Source: Methanomicrobia archaeon DTU008 (GTDB lineage: Archaea > Thermoplasmatota > Thermoplasmata > Methanomassiliicoccales > Methanomassiliicoccaceae). From it: a stretch of 53,309 nt of DNA. Shown one piece after another: positions 24,646-33,021 of this stretch. Each line of letters opens with the position of its first letter. The stretch's first letter is position 1. The translations under genes were made by a program, and so were the position numbers. Below the pieces are notes generated by a model that was given only the letters and a program-made list of their open reading frames with translations, was not told where the DNA came from and made no database searches. The stretch is from assembly GCA_001512965.1 (NCBI GenBank), contig LFRW01000041.1:1-53309 (forward strand). Reading direction: 5' to 3'.

Positions 24646-25545
24646 TCAGATACGCTTCATACGGCCGATGGTAGGTTCGTAGATCAGGCCCTTGTCCAGG
24701 AGCGAGTTGTTAATCTCTTCCAACTCATCCTCTTCGATGCCTAGCTTGGCCGATTCCTTGATCAACTCGGACAGGGGGGCGCCTTTCTTGTTGACATCGA
24801 GCTTCTCGATGAGCTTCAAGACGATCTCTTCCTTCTCCCCATCATCGATGTCCTCGCCATCTATGTCAGAGTCATAGATCTCCTCGGGGCTCGGCAGGTC
24901 CTGCGGCAGGGGGAGGTCGAAGGCGCGGTCCGGAAGCAGCTGTTCCAAGGCCTCCAGCACCGTCCCGCGGAAGCGATTAACGTCCGGATTCTGGTAGTGC
25001 TCCACAGCGCGCACCACGCCATCGGCGAGGCTTGCCGGGAAGCCAAGGTTGACCAGGCTCTGTACGGAAGGCGTCTCCATCTGCAATGCCTCCTCCATGG
25101 CGTCTATGCGGCGAAGGGTCGCCCTGATGGTCTCGAGCAGCCAATTGTCCTTGATCCCCTCGTCGACCGACAGCACTTTCTCCGCTCGAACGGACACGTA
25201 GAACTTCCCCTCGTCGGAGCTATAGGTACGGCTCTTTCCGATCACCGCAACGAACGAGGGGGGCTCGATCTTGGCCAGCGCAGAGCTCGCCTCTGTAGCG
25301 TATTTGCCAGCGTAGATGTAGAATCTGTCCGTGCCGTCCGAAACGGTGGCCCGCCAGTAAGGTTCCTGCTCCGTTCCCAGGTTCTGTATGTCGGTCAGTA
25401 TGCCGACGATGAACAGCCGGTTGACCATCGCACCCAACGGGGTGACGACATATGAGGGCGCCTTCTCCCCCTCCCCCTTGATCTTCAAGGTGGAGGCGTT
25501 GAACTCGGACGCGAAAACCCGCCAGGCTGGTTCCCGTGCTTTCAT
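24646..25545 (-). CDS. RPA-associated protein (COG3390-type)
   Basis: A 299-residue partner of archaeal single-strand DNA binding protein. An OB-fold is recognisable in about residues 40-135 (NRLFIVGILTDIQNLG to SVRAEKVL). A charged middle region and an acidic linker (SDIDGEDIDDGEKEE) lead to a C-terminal winged-helix-like domain (KGAPLSELIKESAKLGIEEDELEEINNSLLDKGLIYEP). Its ATG overlaps the RPA stop by one base (TGATG), so the two are translationally coupled. The pair is a hallmark of euryarchaeal RPA operons. Confidence 0.88.
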   Translation of the reverse strand: MKAREPAWRVFASEFNASTLKIKGEGEKAPSYVVTPLGAMVNRLFIVGILTDIQNLGTEQEPYWRATVSDGTDRFYIYAGKYATEASSALAKIEPPSFVAVIGKSRTYSSDEGKFYVSVRAEKVLSVDEGIKDNWLLETIRATLRRIDAMEEALQMETPSVQSLVNLGFPASLADGVVRAVEHYQNPDVNRFRGTVLEALEQLLPDRAFDLPLPQDLPSPEEIYDSDIDGEDIDDGEKEEIVLKLIEKLDVNKKGAPLSELIKESAKLGIEEDELEEINNSLLDKGLIYEPTIGRMKRI

Positions 25546-26888
25546 CAGATCACCTCGATCTTCCTAAGGAGGGCTTCAGCCTCGCTTTTCACGTCCAGTG
25601 TGACGAACCTTGCCTCGGAGGCCGTCATGGACAGCCCGTAGTCGTCCGACATCACCGTGCCCCGCACCATCACGGGCTTGGCCAGCAAGCGCTCCTCGAA
25701 GCGTTGGGAGATGGTCTCGATGTCCATCGTCTCCCTTGCCTCTTCCAGCGCCTCCTTGAGGGTGATGCCTGTGAGGTTCTCGGAAACCTCCTTCCTCATG
25801 ACGACGGTCATGGCAGCGAAGCCATCATCTAGTATGGCCCTGACCCTCAGGTCCGGGATCTGCTGGACCTTGCCATGGACTTGGCACACGCCCTTCAGGA
25901 CCACCCGGTTGCACTCTGGGCAGCGGAAGATGAGCCCGGTCCCCTTCTTGATGTCCACGATGGTCCCATGTACGCTGACGTCGAAGGCCCCTCCGGTCCG
26001 CTCGATGTCCTCGATGGTCCTTACTGCCTCCTTGGACAGTTCCTCCGCGGACGGGAAGTCGATCTTCGGCCTGGTGACCTCGGCCTTCTCACCGAAGCTC
26101 AGGCGAGGGATGCCTTTCCATCCCTTGACGTAACCGTTGGATATCGTGACGACCTCTCCCTCACGCAGGTTGAAGTCCTCCCAGGCGGTGAACTCCACCC
26201 TCCCGGTCTCATCTCCCAATATGCCGCTGAACATCATCTTCTTCCCGGACGGGGTGTCGACCTCGCGGTTCTTCAGGGAGAGGATACGGCCTGTCAGGGT
26301 GACATTGTACATGTTGTCCTGCAGTCCGCTCACCTTGACGGTCTGTGGAGCGGAGCGCCCTCCAGAGGACGGTATGCTTATGCCCTCAGGGACTACGACC
26401 TCGTCGTCGGGCCTCTCTTCCACCACCACTCTGTTTCCCAGATGGAGCTCCGGCTGCCCGTTCCATTCCCTGGTGTACGCATAGCGGATGAGATAGTTGG
26501 TGTTAGGCTGGAGATCCGCCTTGGTGAGGTCCCATACCGTGAACTTCACCGTGGTCCCTGCATCGTCCGCAAGAACTCCGCTCTGGATGGTCTTCGGCGT
26601 TCCTGATACGGTGATCTCTCTGGTGGTCGATGACATCACACGCGCCAGTATATCGACGCTACCCTCGTTCAGCCCCAGCTGCGCAAGGGTCTTCCTTTCC
26701 CCTTTCGTCAGAGCATTGGGGTCGCCGCCATACTTGCGGACGATGTGGCGTCTCGACGCTTCCAAGGACATGCGGTATACGTTGAGATAATTATCCAGGT
26801 CCCGCTCGATGTCCTCTTCCTTCACTCTTCCTTCCAGCACCCTGGCGATCTCTTTCACATGGGGTGCGAGCTCTTCCTTGTTCATCAT
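25545..26888 (-). CDS. rpa: Replication protein A (single-stranded DNA-binding protein)
   Basis: A 447-residue protein that coats single-stranded DNA in replication and repair. Three OB-fold regions can be traced, at about 75-160, 190-270 and 290-400. The last holds a zinc finger, CPECNR plus CQVHG, near residue 325. The N-terminal 60 residues are helical. ATG 26888 or the adjacent ATG 26885 can start it, with AGG upstream. TTTTAATAACA on the minus strand near 26935-26945 is a likely promoter. It is followed directly by its associated protein. Confidence 0.92.
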   Translation of the reverse strand: MMNKEELAPHVKEIARVLEGRVKEEDIERDLDNYLNVYRMSLEASRRHIVRKYGGDPNALTKGERKTLAQLGLNEGSVDILARVMSSTTREITVSGTPKTIQSGVLADDAGTTVKFTVWDLTKADLQPNTNYLIRYAYTREWNGQPELHLGNRVVVEERPDDEVVVPEGISIPSSGGRSAPQTVKVSGLQDNMYNVTLTGRILSLKNREVDTPSGKKMMFSGILGDETGRVEFTAWEDFNLREGEVVTISNGYVKGWKGIPRLSFGEKAEVTRPKIDFPSAEELSKEAVRTIEDIERTGGAFDVSVHGTIVDIKKGTGLIFRCPECNRVVLKGVCQVHGKVQQIPDLRVRAILDDGFAAMTVVMRKEVSENLTGITLKEALEEARETMDIETISQRFEERLLAKPVMVRGTVMSDDYGLSMTASEARFVTLDVKSEAEALLRKIEVI

Positions 26889-27066
26889 GTCCTAACCTCG
26901 CTTGATGAGTTCCTATGTCTCCTATCGCCTTTGTTATTAAAAGGATATTACCCGGTGGTCCGAAAGTGAAGATATCTTCCTTTCCCGCCCGCAAGGCCCG
27001 ATCACGACGACATGCGGCCGAGATGCCGGACCTCTTCTAGAGGGCGGAGGAGATGGTCCGCTTTAA

Positions 27067-27098
27067 TTGCTCAATTGAGCAAAAATTACATATATTAT
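27067..27098 (+). promoter_or_regulatory. 16-bp palindrome next to the TATA box of the DUF134 gene
   Basis: TTGCTCAATTGAGCAA (27067-27082) is a perfect palindrome. An AT-rich TATA box (about 27088-27097) follows, about 25 bases before the GTG at 27118. The palindrome covers the position where TFB would contact DNA, so it is well placed for repression or activation. The DUF134 protein has a helix-turn-helix-like domain and could be the binder. Confidence 0.6.
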
Positions 27099-27117
27099 TA
27101 CTCACGTTCGCAACATT

Positions 27118-27468
27118 GTGAGATGCAGACGAGGCCGATATCGGTGCGCCAGACGAATAGAGAACATCCCCGCCGTCACTTTTTACGAGCCAGCAGGGGG
27201 CTCTCCGCCCTCCACGGAGGTCGTCGAACTATCCTACGTCGAGCTGGAGGCGATCAGGCTGATCGACCTCGAGAAGCTCACCCAGGAGCAGGCGGCGACC
27301 CGGATGGGTATATCCCGGAGAAGTTTCTGGACCGATCTGGCCTCTGCCCGCTGGAAGATCGCTCATGCACTGGTGAACGGTCATGCCATTAGGATGGTGG
27401 GAGGACACTGCTCTGGAATCTCGCGAGGAAATGGAAACCAAGGAGGTAAAGAGAATGCCAAGATATGA
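27118..27468 (+). CDS. DUF134/UPF0251 helix-turn-helix protein
   Basis: A 116-residue member of the UPF0251 family. An Arg/Cys-rich N-terminus (RCRRGRYRCARRIE) precedes IPAVTFYEPAG, VELSYVELEAIRLIDLEKLTQEQAATRMGISRRSFW and ARWKIAHALVNGHAI. The middle is a sigma-70 region 4-like helix-turn-helix and probably binds DNA. The start is GTG at 27118 because ARRIENIP matches the family N-terminus and the TATA spacing fits a leaderless transcript. Its 3' end overlaps the next gene by 14 bases. Family members often sit beside DUF5320 and NifX/NafY-like genes in anaerobes. Confidence 0.85.
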   Translation: MRCRRGRYRCARRIENIPAVTFYEPAGGSPPSTEVVELSYVELEAIRLIDLEKLTQEQAATRMGISRRSFWTDLASARWKIAHALVNGHAIRMVGGHCSGISRGNGNQGGKENAKI

Positions 27469-27760
27469 TAGGACTGGGCCCAGGGGAGATGGTCCCAGAA
27501 CGGGCCGTGGATTGGGATGCTGCGAGGGAGCCGATGTGAACAGAGGCCCTTATCGGGGTTCGAGGCACAGAGGGACCGGCCGAGGATGCGGACGCCCTCG
27601 CCGCCTAAGAGGAAGGACCAACTGGCTGTACGGTCCGAGGACTGAACGGTCGGCGGGAGCATCGTCCGAAGCGGAAAGGTCCCGACTGGAAATGTTAGCA
27701 AGGTCCCTGGAGGCCGAGCTGGAAGAGGTCCGCACTCGATTGAACGATCTGCCGGAGTAA
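27455..27760 (+). CDS. DUF5320-like Gly/Arg-rich small protein
   Basis: A 101-residue protein. MPRYDRTGPRGDGPRTGRGLG at the start is the DUF5320 signature, followed by CCEG, GRGCGRP and RGRTNWLYGP. The C-terminal 30 residues are a coiled-coil helix (SRLEMLARSLEAELEEVRTRL), usual in the family. AGGAGG eight bases upstream fixes ATG 27455, inside the end of the DUF134 gene. The role is not known. Cys residues near the Gly-rich loops hint at metal binding. The gene ends in a hairpin that includes its stop codon. Confidence 0.8.
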   Translation: MPRYDRTGPRGDGPRTGRGLGCCEGADVNRGPYRGSRHRGTGRGCGRPRRLRGRTNWLYGPRTERSAGASSEAERSRLEMLARSLEAELEEVRTRLNDLPE

Positions 27761-27775
27761 TCCGGCGCTCTTTTT
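27751..27775 (+). terminator. Terminator overlapping the DUF5320 stop codon
   Basis: GCCGGA-GTAA-TCCGGC is a six-pair stem whose loop includes the TAA stop. Five T residues follow at 27771-27775. Confidence 0.7.
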
Positions 27776-27990
27776 CCATACTTCCCTGTCGATCAGCACG
27801 ATCATCTGACGTCCCATGCGCTGCTATCGTCCGATGACCGATGCTGTCGGTATCGTATGGTCACGGGCCAGGCCATTCGATGCCACCGCCCGCAAACGCC
27901 GAGAATGCGCTCACCGAGCAAGGCTCAAGGCCAGGAGTGGTCTCCAACTTCGCCTCGGCGATGGCGCCTGACCGAAGGTCTTTCGCTCCT

Positions 27991-28605
27991 TCACTCGGTG
28001 AAGCTCTCCCCCTTCTCGAACTTCTCTGTGAGGGCGGCGATCAGCAACTCGCGATTGCGACGAAGGTGGCTCTCATACCATGCCTTGACGACCTCTCCAA
28101 GAGCCGAGTGCAGGTCATCCATGTCCACCTCGTCGAGCGAAGAGTCGTAGATGATGAATTGGCCGAACATCCTCTTCCAACCGGCGTGCTTGTAGTAGCG
28201 TTCCCCCTCGGAATGCTCGAACACGATGCGGAGGCGCATGGTCAGCCCGTCATTGTAATACCACACCTTCAGGGAATCACCCATGCGGCCTTGTTCCTGG
28301 GTGCGGTCGACCAATTGGATGTTCTTGACGCCAGCGTAGTCGAAGTCCTCCCTCATAGCGTATCTCTCCGGCATGGAGGTCGGCTGGGAGAACACGTTCT
28401 TTGCTGGCTCCATTATGAGGTGAACGTCGATCTTCTGAAACCTGTCATTTATCTTGGCGAAGTCCTCGATCAAGGTCCGATTGATCTCGCCGCGCTGGGT
28501 GTTGAGCTTCTCGACATCCTTCACTATCTTCTGGGTCTTCTCCTCCAGCTCGGCGTCAAGTTCAGCGAACCAATCGTTCTTCCCTGCTCTTTCACTCGGC
28601 CCCAT
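27991..28605 (-). CDS. Conserved hypothetical coiled-coil protein
   Basis: A 204-residue soluble protein. Residues 12-60 form a charged coiled coil (ELDAELEEKTQKIVKDVEKLN, continuing to DRFQKID). The C-terminal part is alpha/beta with an aromatic patch (LKVWYYNDGLTMRLRIVFEHSEGERYYKH) and ends in a helix. There is no signal peptide, no membrane segment and no recognised catalytic motif. Codon composition favours this frame over the long open frame on the other strand. The gene is alone between two terminator-bounded units. In 27776-27990 I see no gene. Function unknown. Confidence 0.7.
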   Translation of the reverse strand: MGPSERAGKNDWFAELDAELEEKTQKIVKDVEKLNTQRGEINRTLIEDFAKINDRFQKIDVHLIMEPAKNVFSQPTSMPERYAMREDFDYAGVKNIQLVDRTQEQGRMGDSLKVWYYNDGLTMRLRIVFEHSEGERYYKHAGWKRMFGQFIIYDSSLDEVDMDDLHSALGEVVKAWYESHLRRNRELLIAALTEKFEKGESFTE

Positions 28606-28745
28606 ATGAATTCCTGGTGAGGTAATTGGCTACCCGACTTAAAAATATTCCTAATTTAAAAAAATTCTGGACTATCATCTTCCACCTCCTCTCTCACGTT
28701 TTATCCGAGCCTTTCACCCTGTTGAACAGGACCGCTTGTTTTATG

Positions 28746-28766
28746 ACCCCCTTACCGGATGGGGGT
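28746..28766 (+). promoter_or_regulatory. Hairpin sequestering a ribosome binding site
   Basis: ACCCCC (28746-28751) pairs with GGGGGT (28761-28766) across a nine-base loop. The 3' arm is the purine-rich ribosome binding site of the membrane-protein gene starting at 28772. The hairpin could limit translation. Confidence 0.4.
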
Positions 28767-28771
28767 GTCTC

Positions 28772-29296
28772 ATGGTGCTTTCCGGGCTGATGGATTTCTT
28801 AACAGGCATATCTCATGACCCCATCACCTACAGCATCGTCTTCTTCCTGTATACTGTCGCCGCCACGGTCGTCCTGCCAATACCTGTGGAGGCTGGCCTG
28901 TTCCTAAGCCCGTCCACGCCGATAGCCCTCAAGGCGCTCATGCTAGGGCTCGGCAAAGCTGCCGGCTCGACCTTGGTCTTCATGCTGGGCTGGAAGCTGG
29001 AAAACCCTCTTGACCGCATAACCGCCAAGTGGGGATGGTTCAAGGCGTTCGTAGACCTGATGCAGCGCTTCGTGTCAAAGACCAGCTACCTCGGCCTGTT
29101 CATAATACTCAGCATACCGCTCATGGTGGACACCGTCCCGCTATACATCTTCGCGGTGTTCAACAAGGAAGGGACCATGAAGCTGCAGTATTTCGCGTTG
29201 ACCAACCTGCTGGCAGGCATGGTGCGGGCGGCGATCGTCATTTGGGTCGCCTATCAGTTCGGAATAGAGCTCTACGATCCGATACCGACGTCTTGA
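28772..29296 (+). CDS. DedA/VTT-like small integral membrane protein
   Basis: A 174-residue protein with four to five hydrophobic helices. The segment VLPIPVEAGLFLSPS followed by LMLGLGKAAGSTLVFMLGWKLE resembles the re-entrant loop region of DedA/SNARE-associated (VTT) proteins, though several conserved residues of that family are missing. ATG 28772 is preferred because GGGGGTG precedes it by a normal distance; a TTG at 28736 is also in frame. A transporter or lipid-scramblase-like role is only inferred. The gene is followed by purP after 49 bases with its own TATA sequence. Confidence 0.55.
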   Translation: MVLSGLMDFLTGISHDPITYSIVFFLYTVAATVVLPIPVEAGLFLSPSTPIALKALMLGLGKAAGSTLVFMLGWKLENPLDRITAKWGWFKAFVDLMQRFVSKTSYLGLFIILSIPLMVDTVPLYIFAVFNKEGTMKLQYFALTNLLAGMVRAAIVIWVAYQFGIELYDPIPTS

Positions 29297-29345
29297 CCGG
29301 GCGTAATGGAGAAAGATTTATGAGCGGGTTTCAAAATCATATCCT

Positions 29346-30419
29346 ATGGTTCCAAAGAAAAGGATCGACGAGATTCTGAAGGATTACGATCCGGAGAACA
29401 TCACCATTGCGACCCTCTGTTCTCATTCCTCACTGCAGATATTCAATGGAGCCAAGAAGGAAGGTTTCAAAACCCTTGGCATTTACGTGAATCAGAAGAC
29501 CAGATTCTATGACGCCTTCCCCCTGGCCAAACCTGACGAGTTCATGCATTTCGATTCATATGACGAGTTCAATGACCGCGCTGACGAGTTGCGGGAACGG
29601 AACGTCGTCATCGTGCCTCATGGGTCCTTCGTAGAGTACATGGGCCCGGACAGGTTCGAGAACATGGAGGTCCCCACCTTTGGCAACAGGGCGGTGCTGA
29701 AGTGGGAGGAGGACCGCGATACCCAGCGCGAATGGCTGGAATCCGCCGGTATACAGATGCCTCGGCGCATACCGGACGCAAAGGACATCAAGGAACCGGT
29801 CTTGGTCAAGTACAACGGCGCAAAGGGTGGCAGAGGCTTCTTCATCGCCAAGGACTTCATGGAGTTCAAGATGGGGATCGACCTCAGCCAGGAGTCATAC
29901 ACCATCCAGGAGTACATTCTGGGGACGCGTTACTACCTTCACTATTTCTACTCCCCCATACGCACACAGGGATATCGGGTCGGAGAAGGCTCGCTGGAAC
30001 TGATGTCGATGGATCGCAGGGACGAGTCCAACATCGATGAGCTTTACAAGCTGGGCGCGACCGAGGAGCTGAAGAAACACGGCATGTTCCCGTCCATGGT
30101 GGTGACCGGCAACATACCCGTGGTGATCCGCGAGTCACTGCTCAGCAAGGTGTTGGAGATGGGCGAGAACGTCATCCTGAAGAGCTATGAACTGTTCGGC
30201 GGCCTAATCGGCCCGTTCTGCCTGGAAAGCATAGTCACCGACAAGCTGGACTTCAAGGTGTTCGAGATCTCATGCCGCATCGTTGCCGGTACCAACCCGT
30301 TCATCAGCGGCTCTCCCTATTACGATCTGGTCGAGCCGGGCATGAGCACGGGGCAGCGCATCGCCCGGGAGATAAAGGATGCGGCAAGGATGGGCAAGCT
30401 GGACAAGATCCTGTCATGA
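29346..30419 (+). CDS. purP: Formate-dependent FAICAR synthetase PurP
   Basis: A 357-residue ATP-grasp enzyme that formylates AICAR to FAICAR with formate and ATP in archaeal purine synthesis. Motifs include ATLCSHSSLQIFNGAKKEGF (about 22-41), VPHGSFVEY (about 92-100), KYNGAKGGRGFF near 159, and FEISCRIVAGTNPFISGSPYY near 314. Length matches the family. GATTTATGAGC about 30 bases upstream is a TATA candidate. The nep1 gene starts within its stop region (ATGA overlap). Confidence 0.95.
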   Translation: MVPKKRIDEILKDYDPENITIATLCSHSSLQIFNGAKKEGFKTLGIYVNQKTRFYDAFPLAKPDEFMHFDSYDEFNDRADELRERNVVIVPHGSFVEYMGPDRFENMEVPTFGNRAVLKWEEDRDTQREWLESAGIQMPRRIPDAKDIKEPVLVKYNGAKGGRGFFIAKDFMEFKMGIDLSQESYTIQEYILGTRYYLHYFYSPIRTQGYRVGEGSLELMSMDRRDESNIDELYKLGATEELKKHGMFPSMVVTGNIPVVIRESLLSKVLEMGENVILKSYELFGGLIGPFCLESIVTDKLDFKVFEISCRIVAGTNPFISGSPYYDLVEPGMSTGQRIAREIKDAARMGKLDKILS

Positions 30420-31024
30420 TGCTGAATCTAGTGCTAGCCGAGGCGGAGCTGGAGCCTGTTCCACGGACGGTCCGGACCCGGGCGCACGTCCCGATATTGG
30501 ACGCGTATTTCCACCGAGACCTGCTCCCCTCTCTACCGGATGGACCTCGCCGGGGAAGGCCTGACATAGTGCATCAATGCCTGTCCCTTTGCCAGGGATC
30601 CCGGTTGAACCGGGCGGGCATGCTTCATGCCTACGTTCATACCAGGAACGACATCGTCATCGAGATCGAACCCACGACCCGGATACCTCCCAATCAGGTG
30701 GAGTTCCTTCAGCTCATGGGCCGACTGCTCGACGGCGGTGAGGTGGATGGGTACAAGGCCCGCAACATGACCTTCCGCTCCCTGATGAACGATCTGGATG
30801 TGTCCATGGTCATCGCCATGAGCCCTGATGGCCAGGATGTGCCATTGTCAGAGGTCATGGGCGGGCATGAGGACCTGGCGGTGATAGTCGGGGCGTTCCC
30901 CTGCGGAGACTATCGTGGGCCAGTGTATGAGCTCGCCGACCTGCAGGTATCGCTCGGCCCTTGGCTTATGACAGTACCTGCGGTCGTGTCCGAGGTCCTG
31001 TGCGCGGCTGGTCGCCTAGATTAG
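30416..31024 (+). CDS. nep1: rRNA small subunit pseudouridine methyltransferase Nep1
   Basis: A 202-residue SPOUT-class enzyme that N1-methylates a pseudouridine in 16S rRNA. LVLAEAELEPVP opens the protein, ILDAYFHRDLLPSLPDGPRRGRPDI (about 27-51) holds the conserved RRGRPDI, and LHAYVHTRNDIVIEIEP follows. The SPOUT knot is near VIVGAFPCGDYRG (about 159-171). Start ATG 30416 overlaps the purP stop by four bases. ATG 30419 is also possible. The two genes share a transcript but have no known functional tie. Confidence 0.92.
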   Translation: MMLNLVLAEAELEPVPRTVRTRAHVPILDAYFHRDLLPSLPDGPRRGRPDIVHQCLSLCQGSRLNRAGMLHAYVHTRNDIVIEIEPTTRIPPNQVEFLQLMGRLLDGGEVDGYKARNMTFRSLMNDLDVSMVIAMSPDGQDVPLSEVMGGHEDLAVIVGAFPCGDYRGPVYELADLQVSLGPWLMTVPAVVSEVLCAAGRLD

Positions 31025-31048
31025 AAAAAGATCGTCGTGGAAGTGGTT

Positions 31049-31957
31049 TTACCAGCCGCGGTTCTGCAGGCGTCCCTGTGGGTCGATGGATGCGGCGTCG
31101 ATGCCCCTCATCGCGGCCCCCAGACCCTTTGACACCTCAGCGATGACCTTGGGATCGTCATAATGCGCGACCGCCTCCACGATGGCCTTGGCCCTTGGCG
31201 CGGGATCGGCCGACTTGAAGATGCCAGAGCCGACGAAGACGCCGTCGGAGCCGAGCTGCATCATGAGCGCGGCGTCGGCGGGGGTGGCGATGCCGCCGGC
31301 TGCGAAGTTGACTACCGGCAGACGTTGTAGGCGGGCAACTTCCTCTACCAGGTAGAACGGTGCCTCTATCTCCCTTGCTATCGCCATGAGCTCCGTCTCG
31401 TCCTTGCCCTTCAGCTCGCGAACCTTTGCCATTATGGTCCTCTGGTGGCGAACCGCTTCAATGACGTCTCCGGTGCCTGCCTCGCCCTTGGTGCGAATCA
31501 TCGCGGCACCCTCATCTATTCGCCTGAGGGCCTCGCCAAGGTCCCTCGCTCCGCAGACGAAGGGGACCGTGAACTCCTTCTTGGACACATGGAAGAAGGG
31601 ATCGGCCGGGGTCAGCACCTCGGACTCGTCGATCATGTCGACGCCCAGGGACTGAAGGACCTGTGCCTCCACAAAGTGGCCTATGCGGCATTTTGCCATG
31701 ACCGGGATGCTGACCGCATCGATGATCTCCTCGATCATGGCAGGGTCGGACATGCGGGCCACTCCGCCTTCCTTGCGGATGTCTGCAGGCACTCTCTCCA
31801 AGGCCATGACAGCCACCGCTCCCGCCTCTTCTGCTATCATCGCCTGCTCTGCATTGGTGACGTCCATGACGACGCCGCCTTGCTGCATCTTGGCGAAGCC
31901 TCTCTTCACGAGGTCGGTCCCGTGGCGGAGCTTGGTCATATCCAGTTCAAAGGGCAT
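31049..31957 (-). CDS. pdxS: Pyridoxal 5'-phosphate synthase subunit PdxS
   Basis: A 302-residue TIM-barrel synthase that makes pyridoxal phosphate from ribose 5-phosphate, glyceraldehyde 3-phosphate and ammonia. [13 protein letters not shown] holds the catalytic Asp (about 32), [15 protein letters not shown] the first lysine (about 88), and [13 protein letters not shown] the second (about 156). [29 protein letters not shown] is the phosphate site. Its glutaminase partner PdxT is not in the window, so ammonia must come from a gene elsewhere. It converges with nep1, the stops 24 bases apart. Confidence 0.95.
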   Translation of the reverse strand: MPFELDMTKLRHGTDLVKRGFAKMQQGGVVMDVTNAEQAMIAEEAGAVAVMALERVPADIRKEGGVARMSDPAMIEEIIDAVSIPVMAKCRIGHFVEAQVLQSLGVDMIDESEVLTPADPFFHVSKKEFTVPFVCGARDLGEALRRIDEGAAMIRTKGEAGTGDVIEAVRHQRTIMAKVRELKGKDETELMAIAREIEAPFYLVEEVARLQRLPVVNFAAGGIATPADAALMMQLGSDGVFVGSGIFKSADPAPRAKAIVEAVAHYDDPKVIAEVSKGLGAAMRGIDAASIDPQGRLQNRGW

Positions 31958-32086
31958 TTCAACTCACTCGAGCTGGTTAACTCCATACTGTATTTTAGGC
32001 TTTTCCAACTTACTGTATAATGGTCGCGGTGGAACGACCATCCAGAGATATATGTCGACATCCATCGCTGCGTGGTCGATATCGCC

Positions 32087-32926
32087 ATGCTACTTACGGT
32101 CCTTGTCGAAAACTCACCCGGCCATGACGGCCGCCTGCTGCATGAGCATGGCCTTTCCATGTACATCGAGGCGAACGGGACGAGGGTCCTGTTCGACCTA
32201 GGTCAGTCATCCCGCTTCGCCCATAACGCCGAGGTCCTCGGCGTTGACCTCTCGACCGTGGACATGGCGATAATATCGCACGGCCACTACGATCACGGAG
32301 GCGGTCTGTCTCGATTTCTGGAGCTGAACCATGCGGCCCCGGTATACATGCGCCATGGCGCTGACGGGTCGTTCCACGCCATCGGTCCCCTGGAGACCAG
32401 ATACATCGGGCTCGATCCCTGGACGCTAAAGGCACACTCTGAGCGGATCATCTGGCTGGACGATACGACGGAGGTGGCCCCAGGCATCCATCTGCTGACC
32501 CGCATCCCGGGGAGCGAGGAACGCCCGGCCGGGAACCGCGGTCTGATGGTCAAGCGGGGCCGCGGGCTTGTCCGGGACGACTTCTGCCACGAGCTGTTCT
32601 GCGTGGTCGTGGAGGAGGACGGCATGACGGTCATCACCGGTTGTGGGCATTCAGGCATAGCCAACATGGTCCTGGCCGCCAGAGAGGGGTCCCCCGGACG
32701 TGAGCTCAAGGCTGTGGTGGGAGGATTCCATCTTTCCGGCGGAGCGCCCGGTGAACCGGCCGCGGATGTGAAGGGAGTGGATGCCCTCATCCGGTCGCTG
32801 GCCGGTCACGGGTGCCCCAAGGTGGTCACCGGTCATTGCACCGGGAAGGAAGCGATCTCCATTCTCAGGAACAGGCTGGGCGAGAGATCGGTGGCCCTGT
32901 GTACAGGTATGAGGATTGCACTGTGA
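32087..32926 (+). CDS. Metallo-beta-lactamase-fold protein, COG1237 type
   Basis: A 279-residue hydrolase-fold protein. The metal motif is ISHGHYDHGGGL near residue 70; TGCGHSGIANM (near 190), VVGGFHLSG and TGHCTGKEA supply later ligands. This set matches the archaeal group once annotated as dihydropterin-methyl-ribofuranosylaminobenzene-phosphate synthase, linked to methanopterin synthesis. That role is not proven for these proteins. ATG 32087 or GTG 32072 may start it. It runs alone, divergent from pdxS across an AT-rich promoter region. Confidence 0.75.
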   Translation: MLLTVLVENSPGHDGRLLHEHGLSMYIEANGTRVLFDLGQSSRFAHNAEVLGVDLSTVDMAIISHGHYDHGGGLSRFLELNHAAPVYMRHGADGSFHAIGPLETRYIGLDPWTLKAHSERIIWLDDTTEVAPGIHLLTRIPGSEERPAGNRGLMVKRGRGLVRDDFCHELFCVVVEEDGMTVITGCGHSGIANMVLAAREGSPGRELKAVVGGFHLSGGAPGEPAADVKGVDALIRSLAGHGCPKVVTGHCTGKEAISILRNRLGERSVALCTGMRIAL

Positions 32927-33021
32927 GAACCGAAGATGCCTCGCGGAACAGGTGCCACACTCCTTCGACGGAGACGCGGATGCACAAAGAATTATTACAT
33001 ACCCTCGTCATGCCAGTGCCG

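Noticed and set aside
27841-28620. A 259-codon open frame opposite the coiled-coil gene
   Set aside because: The minus-strand frame has a start, normal composition and charged helices; the plus frame looks like a complement of it.
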